From contig DLNM01000067.1 in the NCBI GenBank assembly GCA_002479485.1, positions 15,011 through 79,010 of the forward strand: a DNA stretch of 64,000 bases, in the 5' to 3' direction. Of the stretch, positions 1 through 8,392 are shown in pieces. Made by a program: the position numbers and the translations under genes. Origin of the DNA: Firmicutes bacterium UBA7510 (lineage in GTDB: Bacteria > Bacillota > Clostridia > Tissierellales > Sedimentibacteraceae). Every line of letters starts with the position of its first letter. Positions within the stretch are counted from its first letter, which is position 1. The notes beneath the pieces are model-generated. The model saw nothing but the letters and a program-made list of their open reading frames with translations. It was not told where the DNA came from and made no database searches.

Positions 1-59
1 GGGAAAGCCTCATTAAGTCACATAAACATTTTTTATCTACTTCGCTATTCATAGCAAAC

Positions 60-99
60 GATAACCAAAGAAAAATAAAAGGATTTTTCTTTGGTTATC
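60..99. repeat. Hairpin A, 17-bp inverted repeat
   Basis: Arms 60-76 and 83-99 are perfectly complementary with a 6-base loop. Looser pairing continues outward (AAACG with CGTTT). The same stem, with two compensated base-pair changes, recurs at 292-333. Confidence 0.75.
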
Positions 100-291
100 T
101 GCGTTTTTGGCAGAGCTGTTTACTAAGCTTGTTAGTTGGATTAGGTCATGAAAGTACACTAGCACAGTAAAAGTAAAACTCTATTATGCCTTCATTGTTC
201 TTAGGTGGTTATCGCTCCGTAAACATTTCTCAGACTTTTCAGGTAACTATGTATTCATAAAAACTTAGTAGAAGAACACGCCAATACAGTA

Positions 292-333
292 GAAAATCAA
301 AGAAAAATGCTTTTTTATTTTTCTTTGATTTTC
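292..333. repeat. Hairpin B, covarying homologue of hairpin A
   Basis: Arms 292-308 and 317-333 are complementary over 17 bp with an 8-base loop. Against hairpin A, position 3 changes T-A to A-T and position 6 changes C-G to T-A, so pairing is kept while sequence changes. Confidence 0.75.
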
Positions 334-345
334 GGTGCTATGAAA

Positions 346-455
346 GCAATAAATATAAAAAAAGTTTATGCGACTTCAACGAGATTTACCATCCTTATAA
401 AAATCAAGGTAAATCTCGTTGCGGAGACAGAAATTTTTTTTATATTTATTGCTTG
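346..455. repeat. Compound hairpin C
   Basis: The inner stem pairs 377-390 with 408-421 (14 bp). An outer AT-rich stem of roughly 19 bp pairs AGCAATAAATAT with ATATTTATTGCT around it. Together they make one long rod of about 110 nt. Confidence 0.7.
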
Positions 456-531
456 CTTTAAATTCACCTTAATAGTATATCGAAGTAATAACACTCTACT
501 AAAATTTCACTCGCCAATACATTAATTATAA

Positions 532-1326
532 CTATGATAAATTCTTGTTCCTATTATAAGCAAGCTTTAAAAACTCTATTGGTGTTAGCTGTTTTTCTTC
601 ATTAGAGGGGTAGACTTCCATTGATAAGCTGTCACAAGTTGTTTCTTTTATTATATCTACAATAGATTTAAAATCAACTATTCCTTTTGTTGGAAGCCAG
701 TGTCTGTCGTCTAGTCCGTCATTATCAGATAGGTGTACGCAAAATAGTCTTTTCTTCCATTTTTTTAAAATTTCTCCCTTGCTTTCTCCATTTATAAAAT
801 CGTGAGAAGAATCATAGCAAAATCCCAAATAGTCAGAATTAAATTCTGTCAAAATAAAGTCTGTATATTTAAATTTTTTCGTGTTTTCTACGGCAATTTT
901 TATTTTTATATCTTCAGCTAAAAGAACTATTTTTTCGAATGCTTTATAACCATTTGTAAAATCAACAGCGTATCCATTGGATACGCTAGATATGCTCCCT
1001 CGATTAGTATGCATAACAACCTTATTAGCACCTGAGTTTTTACAGTCCTCTATACATTTTAACAGCTCGTTTGTATATCTTTCTCTGTCTGAAACAGTAT
1101 CACTCCAAAGTAAATTACAATCCTCATACGGTAGATGTATATTATCTACTCCTAAACCAAATTCATTTGCAAGTGACACAAAATTTTTTTTATCTTTAAA
1201 TTGCGGAAAGCTTTCATCTTCCCACCATAACATTACATTGTCAAAATTAGCTTCTTTTATTAATCTTAATCTTTCTTCTATAGGTAGTATATAACCAAAC
1301 CAGTTGAAAATCCCAGATTTCAACAT
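532..1326 (-). CDS. Sugar phosphate isomerase/epimerase-like TIM-barrel protein
   Basis: A 264-residue protein of the xylose-isomerase-like / AP-endonuclease-2 TIM-barrel superfamily. Candidate metal-binding strands are visible in order: AVENTKK, CYDSSHD, VHLSDNDG with the following RHW, and SMEVYPS near the C-terminus. Such proteins are cytosolic, divalent-metal enzymes acting on sugars or polyols, but the substrate cannot be predicted. It is a single gene, divergent from the radical-SAM gene at 1571. The ATG start is preceded by GAGGTGATTT on the minus strand. No signal peptide is present. Confidence 0.75.
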   Translation of the reverse strand: MLKSGIFNWFGYILPIEERLRLIKEANFDNVMLWWEDESFPQFKDKKNFVSLANEFGLGVDNIHLPYEDCNLLWSDTVSDRERYTNELLKCIEDCKNSGANKVVMHTNRGSISSVSNGYAVDFTNGYKAFEKIVLLAEDIKIKIAVENTKKFKYTDFILTEFNSDYLGFCYDSSHDFINGESKGEILKKWKKRLFCVHLSDNDGLDDRHWLPTKGIVDFKSIVDIIKETTCDSLSMEVYPSNEEKQLTPIEFLKLAYNRNKNLS

Positions 1327-1436
1327 AAATCACCTCATTTTTAAATTTCATAACATATTCTTAAACTTAGTTTAATCCATTTCTTCGATATTATATCATA
1401 TGAAATTTTGAAATACAATTTAGCTATTATTTTCAT

Positions 1437-1514
1437 AAATAAAAATCAGCCATAATTTATATAAATAAAAATCAGCTATAATTTATATGAATAAAAATTA
1501 GCCATAATTTTTAT
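1437..1514. repeat. Three tandem 26-bp repeats upstream of a promoter
   Basis: The core AAAAATCAGC (third copy AAAAATTAGC) starts at 1441, 1467 and 1493, an exact 26-bp period, and each copy ends in an ATAATTT run. The array abuts the -35 box at 1514. It may be an AT-rich UP-type element or a row of operator sites. Confidence 0.7.
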
Positions 1515-1541
1515 TGACATACTATATATATATGATATAAT
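1514..1541 (+). promoter_or_regulatory. Sigma-A promoter for the radical-SAM gene
   Basis: TTGACA at 1514-1519 and TATAAT at 1536-1541, both perfect consensus, with a 16-bp spacer. It lies 30 bp before the start codon. Confidence 0.8.
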
Positions 1542-1570
1542 TAAAAACAAACAAACGTTCGAGGAATATT

Positions 1571-2818
1571 ATGAATGAGAATATATTTGAAAAGCTTAAA
1601 ATTTTAGCTGATGCAGCTAAGTATGATGTATCGTGTGTTTCAAGCGGAGTGGATAGGAAAAATAACAAGGTAGGTAGTATAGGCAATGCTTCAGCAGCAG
1701 GTATTTGCCACACGTGGTCCGCTGATGGAAGATGTATATCTTTACTTAAAATTTTACTTACTAATGATTGCATATACGATTGCATGTATTGTTTGAATAG
1801 AGTTACAAACAATGTAGAAAGAGCTACTTTTACACCTGAAGAAGTTGCTGAATTAACTATTCAATTTTATAGACGCAATTATATAGAAGGATTATTTTTA
1901 AGTTCTGCTGTCAATGTTAGTCCAAATCATACTATGGAAAACATATATAAAACACTTTTGCTTCTAAGAACAAAGTACATGTTTGGAGGATATATTCACG
2001 TTAAGGTTATACCAGGGGCAGATCCTGAAATAATCAAAAAAACAGGTTTTTTAGCTGATAGAATGAGTGTAAATATTGAGCTTCCAACTACAGAAAGTTT
2101 ACAGCTTTTAGCACCACAAAAAAAGACAGAAAAATTATTGTTGCCTATGAATCAAATAAAAGCAGAGACTCAAATAAACTCAGAGGAAAGAAAAAAATAT
2201 AAAAATGTGAAAAAATTTGTACCTGGAGGACAATCGACACAGGTTATTATAGGAGCTACCAATGATTCGGATAGCACTATACTTAGCCTATCCCAGTCTT
2301 TATATGATAAGGTAAATATGAAAAGAGTGTTTTTCTCTGCTTACATTCCTGTTATTAGCTCTCCTAATCTACCTGCTCTTAGTACAGTTCCACCTCTTAA
2401 GAGAGAACATAGATTATATCAGGCAGACTGGCTGATGAGATTTTATCAATTTAAAAGTGAAGAATTATTTACTGATACAGAAAGAAACTTAGACTTAGAG
2501 TTTGATCCTAAAATAACTTGGGCCTTTAGGAATATAGATAAATTTCCTATTGAAGTAAATAAGGCATCCTATGAAGATTTACTAAGGATTCCCGGTTTTG
2601 GAGTACTGACAGTTAATCGAATTATTAAGGAAAGAAGAGGCGCACTTTTGTCCTATGATTCTTTAAAAAAGATGAGAACGGCACTTAATAGAGCAAAATA
2701 CTTTATAACTGTAAACGGAAAATATTATGGCGGAGTAGGTGTTGAGCCAGAATATATTAAAAATGAGATAAGACAAAAAGAGTTGCAGGAGCAATTAAAT
2801 TTGTTTCAACTACTATAG
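1571..2818 (+). CDS. Putative DNA modification/repair radical SAM protein (TIGR03916-like)
   Basis: A 415-residue radical SAM enzyme. The 4Fe-4S ligands form the CxxxCxxC motif in NDCIYDCMYC (about residues 65-74). A C-terminal helix-hairpin-helix (about residues 335-375, core RIPGFGVLTVNRI) is typical of DNA-binding proteins. The N-terminal GNASAAGICHTWSADG segment matches my memory of the family annotated as a putative DNA modification/repair radical SAM protein. The reaction is not established. The next gene starts 10 bp downstream and is its usual partner, so the two are probably co-transcribed from the strong promoter at 1514. Confidence 0.85.
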   Translation: MNENIFEKLKILADAAKYDVSCVSSGVDRKNNKVGSIGNASAAGICHTWSADGRCISLLKILLTNDCIYDCMYCLNRVTNNVERATFTPEEVAELTIQFYRRNYIEGLFLSSAVNVSPNHTMENIYKTLLLLRTKYMFGGYIHVKVIPGADPEIIKKTGFLADRMSVNIELPTTESLQLLAPQKKTEKLLLPMNQIKAETQINSEERKKYKNVKKFVPGGQSTQVIIGATNDSDSTILSLSQSLYDKVNMKRVFFSAYIPVISSPNLPALSTVPPLKREHRLYQADWLMRFYQFKSEELFTDTERNLDLEFDPKITWAFRNIDKFPIEVNKASYEDLLRIPGFGVLTVNRIIKERRGALLSYDSLKKMRTALNRAKYFITVNGKYYGGVGVEPEYIKNEIRQKELQEQLNLFQLL

Positions 2819-2828
2819 TGGAGGGCAT

Positions 2829-3569
2829 ATGGATTATTTATATGATGGTAGCTTTGATGGCTTTTTAACATGTGTGTATTATAGCTATAAAGTTGAGAAG
2901 GCCACAGGTTTATACGAAGAAAGTTCCTATCAGCATTCAATTATTAACAAACATAAAGTTGTAAATACAGACTCAAATTTATCCGGTATTGTCTATGATG
3001 CAATAGAAAAGAAAATATCTAAGGAAGCCATGCATATAATCTTTTATGCTTTTTTGTCTTGTGAGGATAAAAAAGAAAATTATATTCTTAAATTTATAGA
3101 ATTTGGCTTTAAAAAAGGGAAAATAGCTGTTGATATGTATTCTCATGATAGTGTACTTCCCGTAAGAGAGATGTATACAAGGGTTTCCAGAGAAGAACAT
3201 GGCTTTTTAGGTTTATTAAGATTTTCAGACATTGATGGGATTTTATATGCAAAGTATAATCCAGATAATAATATAACCGCTCTTATAACAGAGCATTTTG
3301 CTGATAGATATAAATATGAAAAATTTATTATTCACGACGAGAAAAGAAAAATAGCTTCAATATACGCTAATGAGCGTTGGGAAATTATTGATGCTGGTAA
3401 CATTAATATAGATGAGTTAACGAAGGATGAAGTTATGGTTCATCAGCTTTGGAAGAGTTATTTTACTACACTTGCAATTGAAGAAAGGAAAAATCCAAAT
3501 CTTCAATTTCAAAAAGTACCAGCACGGTATAGAAAAAATATAGTGGAGTTTAATATTATAAAAAAATAA
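2829..3569 (+). CDS. DUF4130-type partner of the radical SAM protein (TIGR03915-like)
   Basis: A 246-residue protein beginning with the family signature YLYDGSFDGFLTCVYYSY. The middle motif LLRFSDIDGILYAKYNPDNN and the C-terminal QLWKSYFTTLAIEERKNP also match the probable DNA metabolism protein family encoded beside the radical SAM gene in many Firmicutes; in some genomes it is fused to a uracil-DNA-glycosylase domain. Here it stands alone without that domain. The ATG follows a GGAGG site. The molecular function is unknown; a role in DNA repair is inferred from the partner. Confidence 0.85.
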   Translation: MDYLYDGSFDGFLTCVYYSYKVEKATGLYEESSYQHSIINKHKVVNTDSNLSGIVYDAIEKKISKEAMHIIFYAFLSCEDKKENYILKFIEFGFKKGKIAVDMYSHDSVLPVREMYTRVSREEHGFLGLLRFSDIDGILYAKYNPDNNITALITEHFADRYKYEKFIIHDEKRKIASIYANERWEIIDAGNINIDELTKDEVMVHQLWKSYFTTLAIEERKNPNLQFQKVPARYRKNIVEFNIIKK

Positions 3570-3598
3570 TAGTGTCGAAAAAAGCACTATTATTTTTT
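3561..3598 (+). terminator. Rho-independent terminator after the radical-SAM operon
   Basis: AAAAAATAATAGTG (3561-3574) pairs with CACTATTATTTTTT (3585-3598) and ends in a T run. The stop codon lies inside the 5' arm. Confidence 0.85.
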
Positions 3599-3633
3599 TA
3601 CTCTTATGGAACTTTTTACTCATTTTTTCTGTC

Positions 3634-3679
3634 TATAATGATATATACATTAATGTAAACTTGAATTTACGTTAACGTA
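3634..3679 (+). promoter_or_regulatory. -10 box with two palindromic operator-like sites
   Basis: TATAAT at 3634-3639 is followed by two 12-bp perfect palindromes, TACATTAATGTA (3646-3657) and TACGTTAACGTA (3668-3679). They are near-identical and centred 22 bp apart, about two helical turns. The -35 is weak. The position over the transcription start fits a repressor operator for the secreted protein at 3744; a third palindrome, TGGTTAATAACCA, lies just before its ribosome binding site. Confidence 0.55.
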
Positions 3680-3743
3680 TATTTAGAAGTGAATAATATT
3701 GTGCAAAATGTGGTTAATAACCATATTATAATAGGAGGTTAAA

Positions 3744-5750
3744 ATGAAAAAGTATTTATTTAAGACAGTGGCACTTATGACGGTGGCAATTTTGCTATTT
3801 TCGAATATAGCTGTTTTTGCTGATAGCCACAAAGGGAAAAATGACAAATGGACTAATTCTAAAGATAGCAAGGAGTATGTTAGAGTAGGTGAAATTGCAG
3901 AAATAAAATCTAACATAATAACATTAGGAGAAAAATCAGATAAATCTATGTTTAAGTTATCTGATAAAACTACAATATTAAATGCAGATGATTCTAAGAT
4001 AAAAATCTCAGATTTAAAAACAGGTATGAATGTAGAAATTACCTACAATAAAATATCAAATGATAAAAAAGATAAAGTGAATAATGCTATTAGCGTTAAA
4101 ATTATAAAAAATTCTACACAAATAAAAAATGCATATATAGATGAAATAGCTGATTATTCTAAATCTGAAAAAGTTGTTACAATTATATATGAGACAGTTG
4201 ACAGTAAAAATAGAATAAGTGAAAATATTATGGACTTAATCGTTGATGGAAATACAAAAATCTACAACCAATTAGGGGATAATATTAAGGTATCAGGCTT
4301 AAAACAAGGTATGATTATTAATGTAGAACATTCAAATAAAATTACTAAAAGTGCAGTTCCACAAGCATATGCTAATAAAATTAGTATAATAAAAAATGAA
4401 GCAGATACTCAAATTACAGAATCTAAAATCTTGGATGTTTATACTAGTAATCAAAAATCATATATACTGGTTGGAGATTCAAATAATACTGCTAAACAAA
4501 TTCTATTTGTTTTAGCAGATAATGCTGTTATAAAAAATCAATATGAGAAAACAATAGCTTTGAAAGATTTAGTAAAAGGTCAAAAAATTAAGGTTGAACA
4601 CTCTAGTGCTATGACTAGAAGCCTGCCTCCTCAATGTGTAGCTTATACCGTACAGATAATAGACGATTTAGGAATCGTTGTAAAGGAGAAAGCAACAATA
4701 GAAGGTATAAAGTATATTTCAAATTCGGAGCTTTTAGTAACAATCGTTTATGAAACAAAGGATAGTTACAATAGGGTAGTTAAAAATGAAATGGATTTAG
4801 TTGTAGATAATGATACATTTATTGTAGATCAATTTAATGATGTTATAACAAAACTTGATCTAGAAGAAGGTATGATTATAAGGGTAGAACATTCAAGCAA
4901 GATAACTAAAAGTTATGTACCTCAAGCTTATGCATATAAAATTAGTGTAATTAAAAATGCTGAAAATGTTAAAGTTACGGAATCTAAAATTTTGGAGAAA
5001 TACGTAATAGAAAATAAATTATATGTACTTGTTGGTGATTCCAAAAATGTAAGTAAACAAATTTTATTTGTTTTATCTGATAGTGTAAAAATAAGAAATC
5101 AATATGGTAAAACTATTGGCTTTAAGGATCTGATAGTAGGTCAGAAAATAAAAGTTGAGCATTCTAGCGCTATGAGCAAAAGCTTACCACCTCAATGTGT
5201 GGCTTATTCTATAGAAGTGGTTGATGATTTTAACATAGAATTTATTGAAGATGCAGTAATTGAAGAGGTAAGTGTTAAAAATAACAACATTACTGTTAGC
5301 TATGAGGTAAAGGTTGGTACTAAGTACTATGAATACACATTTATACTTGTTGTAGATAGCAATACGATCATTTTGGATAAAAAAGGAAAAATTACTTCAT
5401 TAAGTAGCTTAAAAGAGGGTATGGTAATAGATGCAGAACATGAAATTTTGGCAGTACTAAGCTCTCCACCAAAATCTTATGCTCATAAAATAAGTGTTGT
5501 AAGTGACATTTATAACGAACCTATAGATGATGATGATTGTGAACTTTTTGAATTGTTGATTAAATTATATGTTGAAACAGATTCAAGAGAATGGTTAAAT
5601 TGTATTATGTATCATAATCATGATTGGAGCTATTTAAACGGAAAAGAATTAGATAATTTCTTTGAAAGCATGTTTGAGAGCAGTATGGATGATGACGATA
5701 TAGAAGATTTATTAGAGAGATTGTTCAAAGGATATAGATGGGATGATTAA
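3744..5750 (+). CDS. Secreted protein with alternating internal repeats
   Basis: 668 residues starting with a clear signal peptide (cleavage likely after AVFA-D, about residue 27), so it is exported. The body has two alternating modules of about 75-100 residues. One contains VGDSKN-type turns and ends GQKIKVEHSSAM-x-[RK]-SLPPQCVAY; it occurs twice. The other has ETxDSxNR and MDLxVDxxT motifs and ends EGMIIRVEHSSKITKS-x-VPQAYAYKIS; it occurs twice plus a degenerate third copy. The C-terminus is acidic and lacks the repeats (DDDDCELFELL, SMDDDDIEDLL). No SLH, LPXTG or enzyme motif is seen. Function is unknown; a surface structural protein is an inference from the repeats. Confidence 0.7.
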   Translation: MKKYLFKTVALMTVAILLFSNIAVFADSHKGKNDKWTNSKDSKEYVRVGEIAEIKSNIITLGEKSDKSMFKLSDKTTILNADDSKIKISDLKTGMNVEITYNKISNDKKDKVNNAISVKIIKNSTQIKNAYIDEIADYSKSEKVVTIIYETVDSKNRISENIMDLIVDGNTKIYNQLGDNIKVSGLKQGMIINVEHSNKITKSAVPQAYANKISIIKNEADTQITESKILDVYTSNQKSYILVGDSNNTAKQILFVLADNAVIKNQYEKTIALKDLVKGQKIKVEHSSAMTRSLPPQCVAYTVQIIDDLGIVVKEKATIEGIKYISNSELLVTIVYETKDSYNRVVKNEMDLVVDNDTFIVDQFNDVITKLDLEEGMIIRVEHSSKITKSYVPQAYAYKISVIKNAENVKVTESKILEKYVIENKLYVLVGDSKNVSKQILFVLSDSVKIRNQYGKTIGFKDLIVGQKIKVEHSSAMSKSLPPQCVAYSIEVVDDFNIEFIEDAVIEEVSVKNNNITVSYEVKVGTKYYEYTFILVVDSNTIILDKKGKITSLSSLKEGMVIDAEHEILAVLSSPPKSYAHKISVVSDIYNEPIDDDDCELFELLIKLYVETDSREWLNCIMYHNHDWSYLNGKELDNFFESMFESSMDDDDIEDLLERLFKGYRWDD

Positions 5751-5857
5751 ATAATATAGAAATCCCTTAAGGTCTGCATTATTGAAAAATATGTTTCTCT
5801 GTGATAGTATAATAATGTAATTTTAGATTATTGTCTAGATGTGAAAAGGAGGGACAT

Positions 5858-7126
5858 ATGAAATTTAGTGCTCAACGAGAATTCGACCTTTTGAATAAGA
5901 TTGGATTTGTTAGAACAAGTGGAAGTTACGAAGAAAAGAAAGCTGCTGAAATTTTACTTGAAGAAGTAAAAAGTATTGGGTTAATAGGGGAAATAGAGCC
6001 ATTTAAGGTTGACTATTATGAAATAAAAAAAGCCAAGTTCGAAGTGCTTGAACCATATTATATGGAATATACTGTGACGGGTTATGGTATGTCAGGTAAT
6101 ACTCCTAAAGAAGGCTTAGAATGTGAATTTGAATATGTTGAAAATGCAGATATGGTAAACCTTATTAATGCAAAAGACAAAATTGTTTTAATTAATAGCG
6201 GTTTTGGTGTAAAAAATTATGAGAATTTAATTAAAGCAGGAGTTAAGGGTTTTATTTCGTTTAGCGGTACTGTTATAGATGATGAAAGCAAAACTGACTT
6301 AGAGGATAGAAAGCTAAGAGATAAACACTTGGAGCATGGCAAAATTCCAGGGCTCACTTTAAGAGCTAAAGATGCTATGGAAATTATAAAAAACATACCG
6401 ACAAAGGTTAGAATGACTCTTGAACAGATTGAAGGAGAGTGTGATTCTCACAATATTATTGCAACCATTAAAGGAAGCATGTATGAAAATGAGGAAATAC
6501 ATTTTGTAGCTCATTATGATAGTGTGCCATTTAGTAATGGAGTTTATGATAATGGAGCTGGATCTGTTATAATTATGGAGCTGTTAAGATATTATCATGA
6601 AAATACACCAAAAAGAACTTTAAAATTTATCTGGTTTGGCTCAGAAGAAAGAGGACTTTTAGGAAGTAAGTACTATACTACAACTCACGAAGAAGAGATT
6701 AAAAATGTAGGTCTTGCAATAAATGTTGACATGGCTGGACCAATACTAGGTACAAATAAAGCCTTTGTTACAGCTGATAATAGTCTATGCAATATGGTGG
6801 AGTATATGTCAAAGGAAATAGGATTTCCAATCTCTGTAGTTCAGGATGTATATTCAAGTGACTCTACTCCATATGCTGATAAAGGGGTTCCAGCAATAAG
6901 TTTTGCTCGTTTTGGAGCTAATGGTGGAGCGCCTGGTCATAATCGTTATGACTTAATAGAGCATTTGAGTGCTGAAAATATATGTAAGCTAACAGAATTT
7001 ATACATGTATTTAGTGAAAGAACAGTAAATGCATGTGTATTTCCAGTGCCAAGAGAAATTCCTCAAAATATGATTGATGCAGTAGATAAGTATTTAATGA
7101 AGGATAAGAAAAAAGAAAATAAATAA
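5858..7126 (+). CDS. M28-family metallopeptidase (aminopeptidase-like)
   Basis: 422 residues. Zinc ligands of the M28 family appear in order: H in VAHYDSVPF, D in YDNGAGS, the catalytic/ligand EE in SEERGLLGS, D in NVDMAGP and the late H in PGHNRYD. A PA-like insert (about residues 95-180) precedes the peptidase core. The ATG at 5858 follows an AAGGAGG site at 5845-5851; an in-frame TTG 27 bp upstream has no such support. No signal peptide is seen, suggesting cytosolic peptide or amino-acid-conjugate hydrolysis. It converges on the CAP protein and shares its terminator. Confidence 0.85.
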   Translation: MKFSAQREFDLLNKIGFVRTSGSYEEKKAAEILLEEVKSIGLIGEIEPFKVDYYEIKKAKFEVLEPYYMEYTVTGYGMSGNTPKEGLECEFEYVENADMVNLINAKDKIVLINSGFGVKNYENLIKAGVKGFISFSGTVIDDESKTDLEDRKLRDKHLEHGKIPGLTLRAKDAMEIIKNIPTKVRMTLEQIEGECDSHNIIATIKGSMYENEEIHFVAHYDSVPFSNGVYDNGAGSVIIMELLRYYHENTPKRTLKFIWFGSEERGLLGSKYYTTTHEEEIKNVGLAINVDMAGPILGTNKAFVTADNSLCNMVEYMSKEIGFPISVVQDVYSSDSTPYADKGVPAISFARFGANGGAPGHNRYDLIEHLSAENICKLTEFIHVFSERTVNACVFPVPREIPQNMIDAVDKYLMKDKKKENK

Positions 7127-7155
7127 AAAAATCGTGCAATTTGCACGATTTTTTT
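7125..7155. terminator. Bidirectional terminator
   Basis: The stem AAATCGTGCAA / TTGCACGATTT is flanked by A and T runs, so it works for both the M28 gene and the converging CAP gene. Close copies follow the other two CAP-family genes (8350-8380, 9501-9529). Confidence 0.85.
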
Positions 7156-7156
7156 A

Positions 7157-7972
7157 TTATCTTGTGAACATTTGTGTCCAATAAGCTTTTCCGTTTGAGT
7201 TTGTAGCATATCCTACACCTATTTTTGTGAAATCAGATGCAAGAATATTTGCTCTATGTCCTGATGAGTTCATCCATGCAGTAACTACTTCTTGAGGAGT
7301 TTTTTGACCTGAAGCTATATTTTCGCCCCATGCAGTGTATTTAATACCGAATTGCTTTAACATGTCTCCAGCTCTACCGTAAGTTGGTGATTCATGGCTA
7401 AAATAATTGTTAGTAGCCATATCTTGTGATTTCATTCTTGCAACATTTGATACTGAAGTATCTAGTGTTAATGCAGATAAACCATTTTTAGCTCTTTCAG
7501 CGTTAACTAAATCAACAACTTGTTTTTCGTAGCTTGATACTGATGAATTTGAGTTGTTGTTTTCTTCCTTACTAGGTTTTTCTGTTTCTGGTTTGCTAGT
7601 ATTTTGATTGTTGTTTTGGCCATTATCTTTGTTTGGCTTATTATTATCTGTACTAGGCTTATTTGGTTTGTTAGTGTCAACACCAGGCTTGTTTATGTCT
7701 ATGTTTGGTTTGTTTTTGTCTGTGTTAGGTTTGTTAGTGTTTTGACCATTTTTTATACAATTATTTATTATGTCAGATATATTTATTTTACAATCTTTTT
7801 TTGATAAATAATTGTAGACTTTAGAGTTGCTTACTCCTTTCTTCAGAATGTAGCTGTTTGAATTTGAGTTGTTCAAATTAAAGCTATTGCAGTTGCTGTT
7901 TGTATCTGCGAATGCAGGTACTACAGACAAAGCTGTAATTAGTAAAGATAAAGCTATAACTTTATTCTTCAT
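7157..7972 (-). CDS. Secreted CAP/SCP-domain protein, copy A
   Basis: 271 residues: a signal peptide (cleavage after VPAFA), a short region with VYNYLSKKDCKI, a low-complexity NKPN/D linker (about residues 85-140), then a C-terminal YkwD-like CAP domain (about 150-271). CAP motifs visible are LVNAERAKNGL, FSHESPTYG, GENIASGQ, WMNSSGHRANIL and IGVGYATNSNGKAYWTQ. YkwD-type domains are extracellular and of poorly defined function. RBS AAGGAG precedes the ATG. It is nearly identical in its CAP domain to copy B, while the linkers differ. Confidence 0.85.
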   Translation of the reverse strand: MKNKVIALSLLITALSVVPAFADTNSNCNSFNLNNSNSNSYILKKGVSNSKVYNYLSKKDCKINISDIINNCIKNGQNTNKPNTDKNKPNIDINKPGVDTNKPNKPSTDNNKPNKDNGQNNNQNTSKPETEKPSKEENNNSNSSVSSYEKQVVDLVNAERAKNGLSALTLDTSVSNVARMKSQDMATNNYFSHESPTYGRAGDMLKQFGIKYTAWGENIASGQKTPQEVVTAWMNSSGHRANILASDFTKIGVGYATNSNGKAYWTQMFTR

Positions 7973-8392
7973 ATAATCACACTCCTTCTTATGAAATTTT
8001 GTATAGCAAGGGAACTTTTTATGTAGCTCTCTCGTCTAAATAGATTATACAGGGGTAGGGGTGAATAAATAAACCCGCAATTAATTCTTTTAATGTTAAA
8101 TATGTGAATAATATTGTATGCAGTGGTATAAATATTAATTTATGTTAAAAAAACTTGCATATATTTCTTTGTATACAACAATATGTAACGTAAATATTGT
8201 GAATTTGTAAACAATATTCATTTTTGGGATATTATAATTCAATATAAATTGGTAAAAAAAATTAAAATACATCTTGACATCAATAAATTTGTATAATAAC
8301 ACTTCCGAATTAAGGTCGATTGTGAGCTTTTTAAATTGTTAATTAAATAAAAAAAATCGTACAAATTGCACGATTTTTTTATTATCATTTTA
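7973..8392. other. Intergenic region between CAP copies A and B
   Basis: On the minus strand it holds copy A's RBS, the conserved leader and the GGGTTTATT...TGTATAATC promoter. Further out is an AT-rich tract shared with the other units. A segment near 8273-8305 (CTTGACATCAATAAATTTG) closely matches the tyrS promoter of unit C and looks like a relic copied by duplication. The copy B terminator is at 8350-8380. No gene is seen. Confidence 0.65.
8350..8380 (-). terminator. Terminator after CAP copy B
   Basis: AAAAAATCGT and ACGATTTTTT arms, the latter at 8370-8379, a slightly degenerate copy of the 7125-7155 terminator. Confidence 0.75.

Larger units (their letters stand above)
1..531. other. 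Gene-free region with long hairpins
   Basis: No convincing gene is seen. The segment holds two related 17-bp hairpins (60-99 and 292-333), a large compound hairpin (about 346-455) and a 10-bp direct repeat CGCCAATACA at 279-288 and 512-521. A short reading frame at 307-525 is only read-through of the hairpin arms. It could be a structured RNA, a MITE-like remnant or an end of a mobile element; the window does not decide. Confidence 0.6.

Noticed and set aside
307..525. 72-residue open frame in the hairpin region
   Set aside because: It reads through the arms of long inverted repeats, has no RBS and an implausible composition.
5831..5857. TTG start for the M28 peptidase
   Set aside because: The ATG at 5858 has an ideal AAGGAGG site; the upstream extension overlaps that site.
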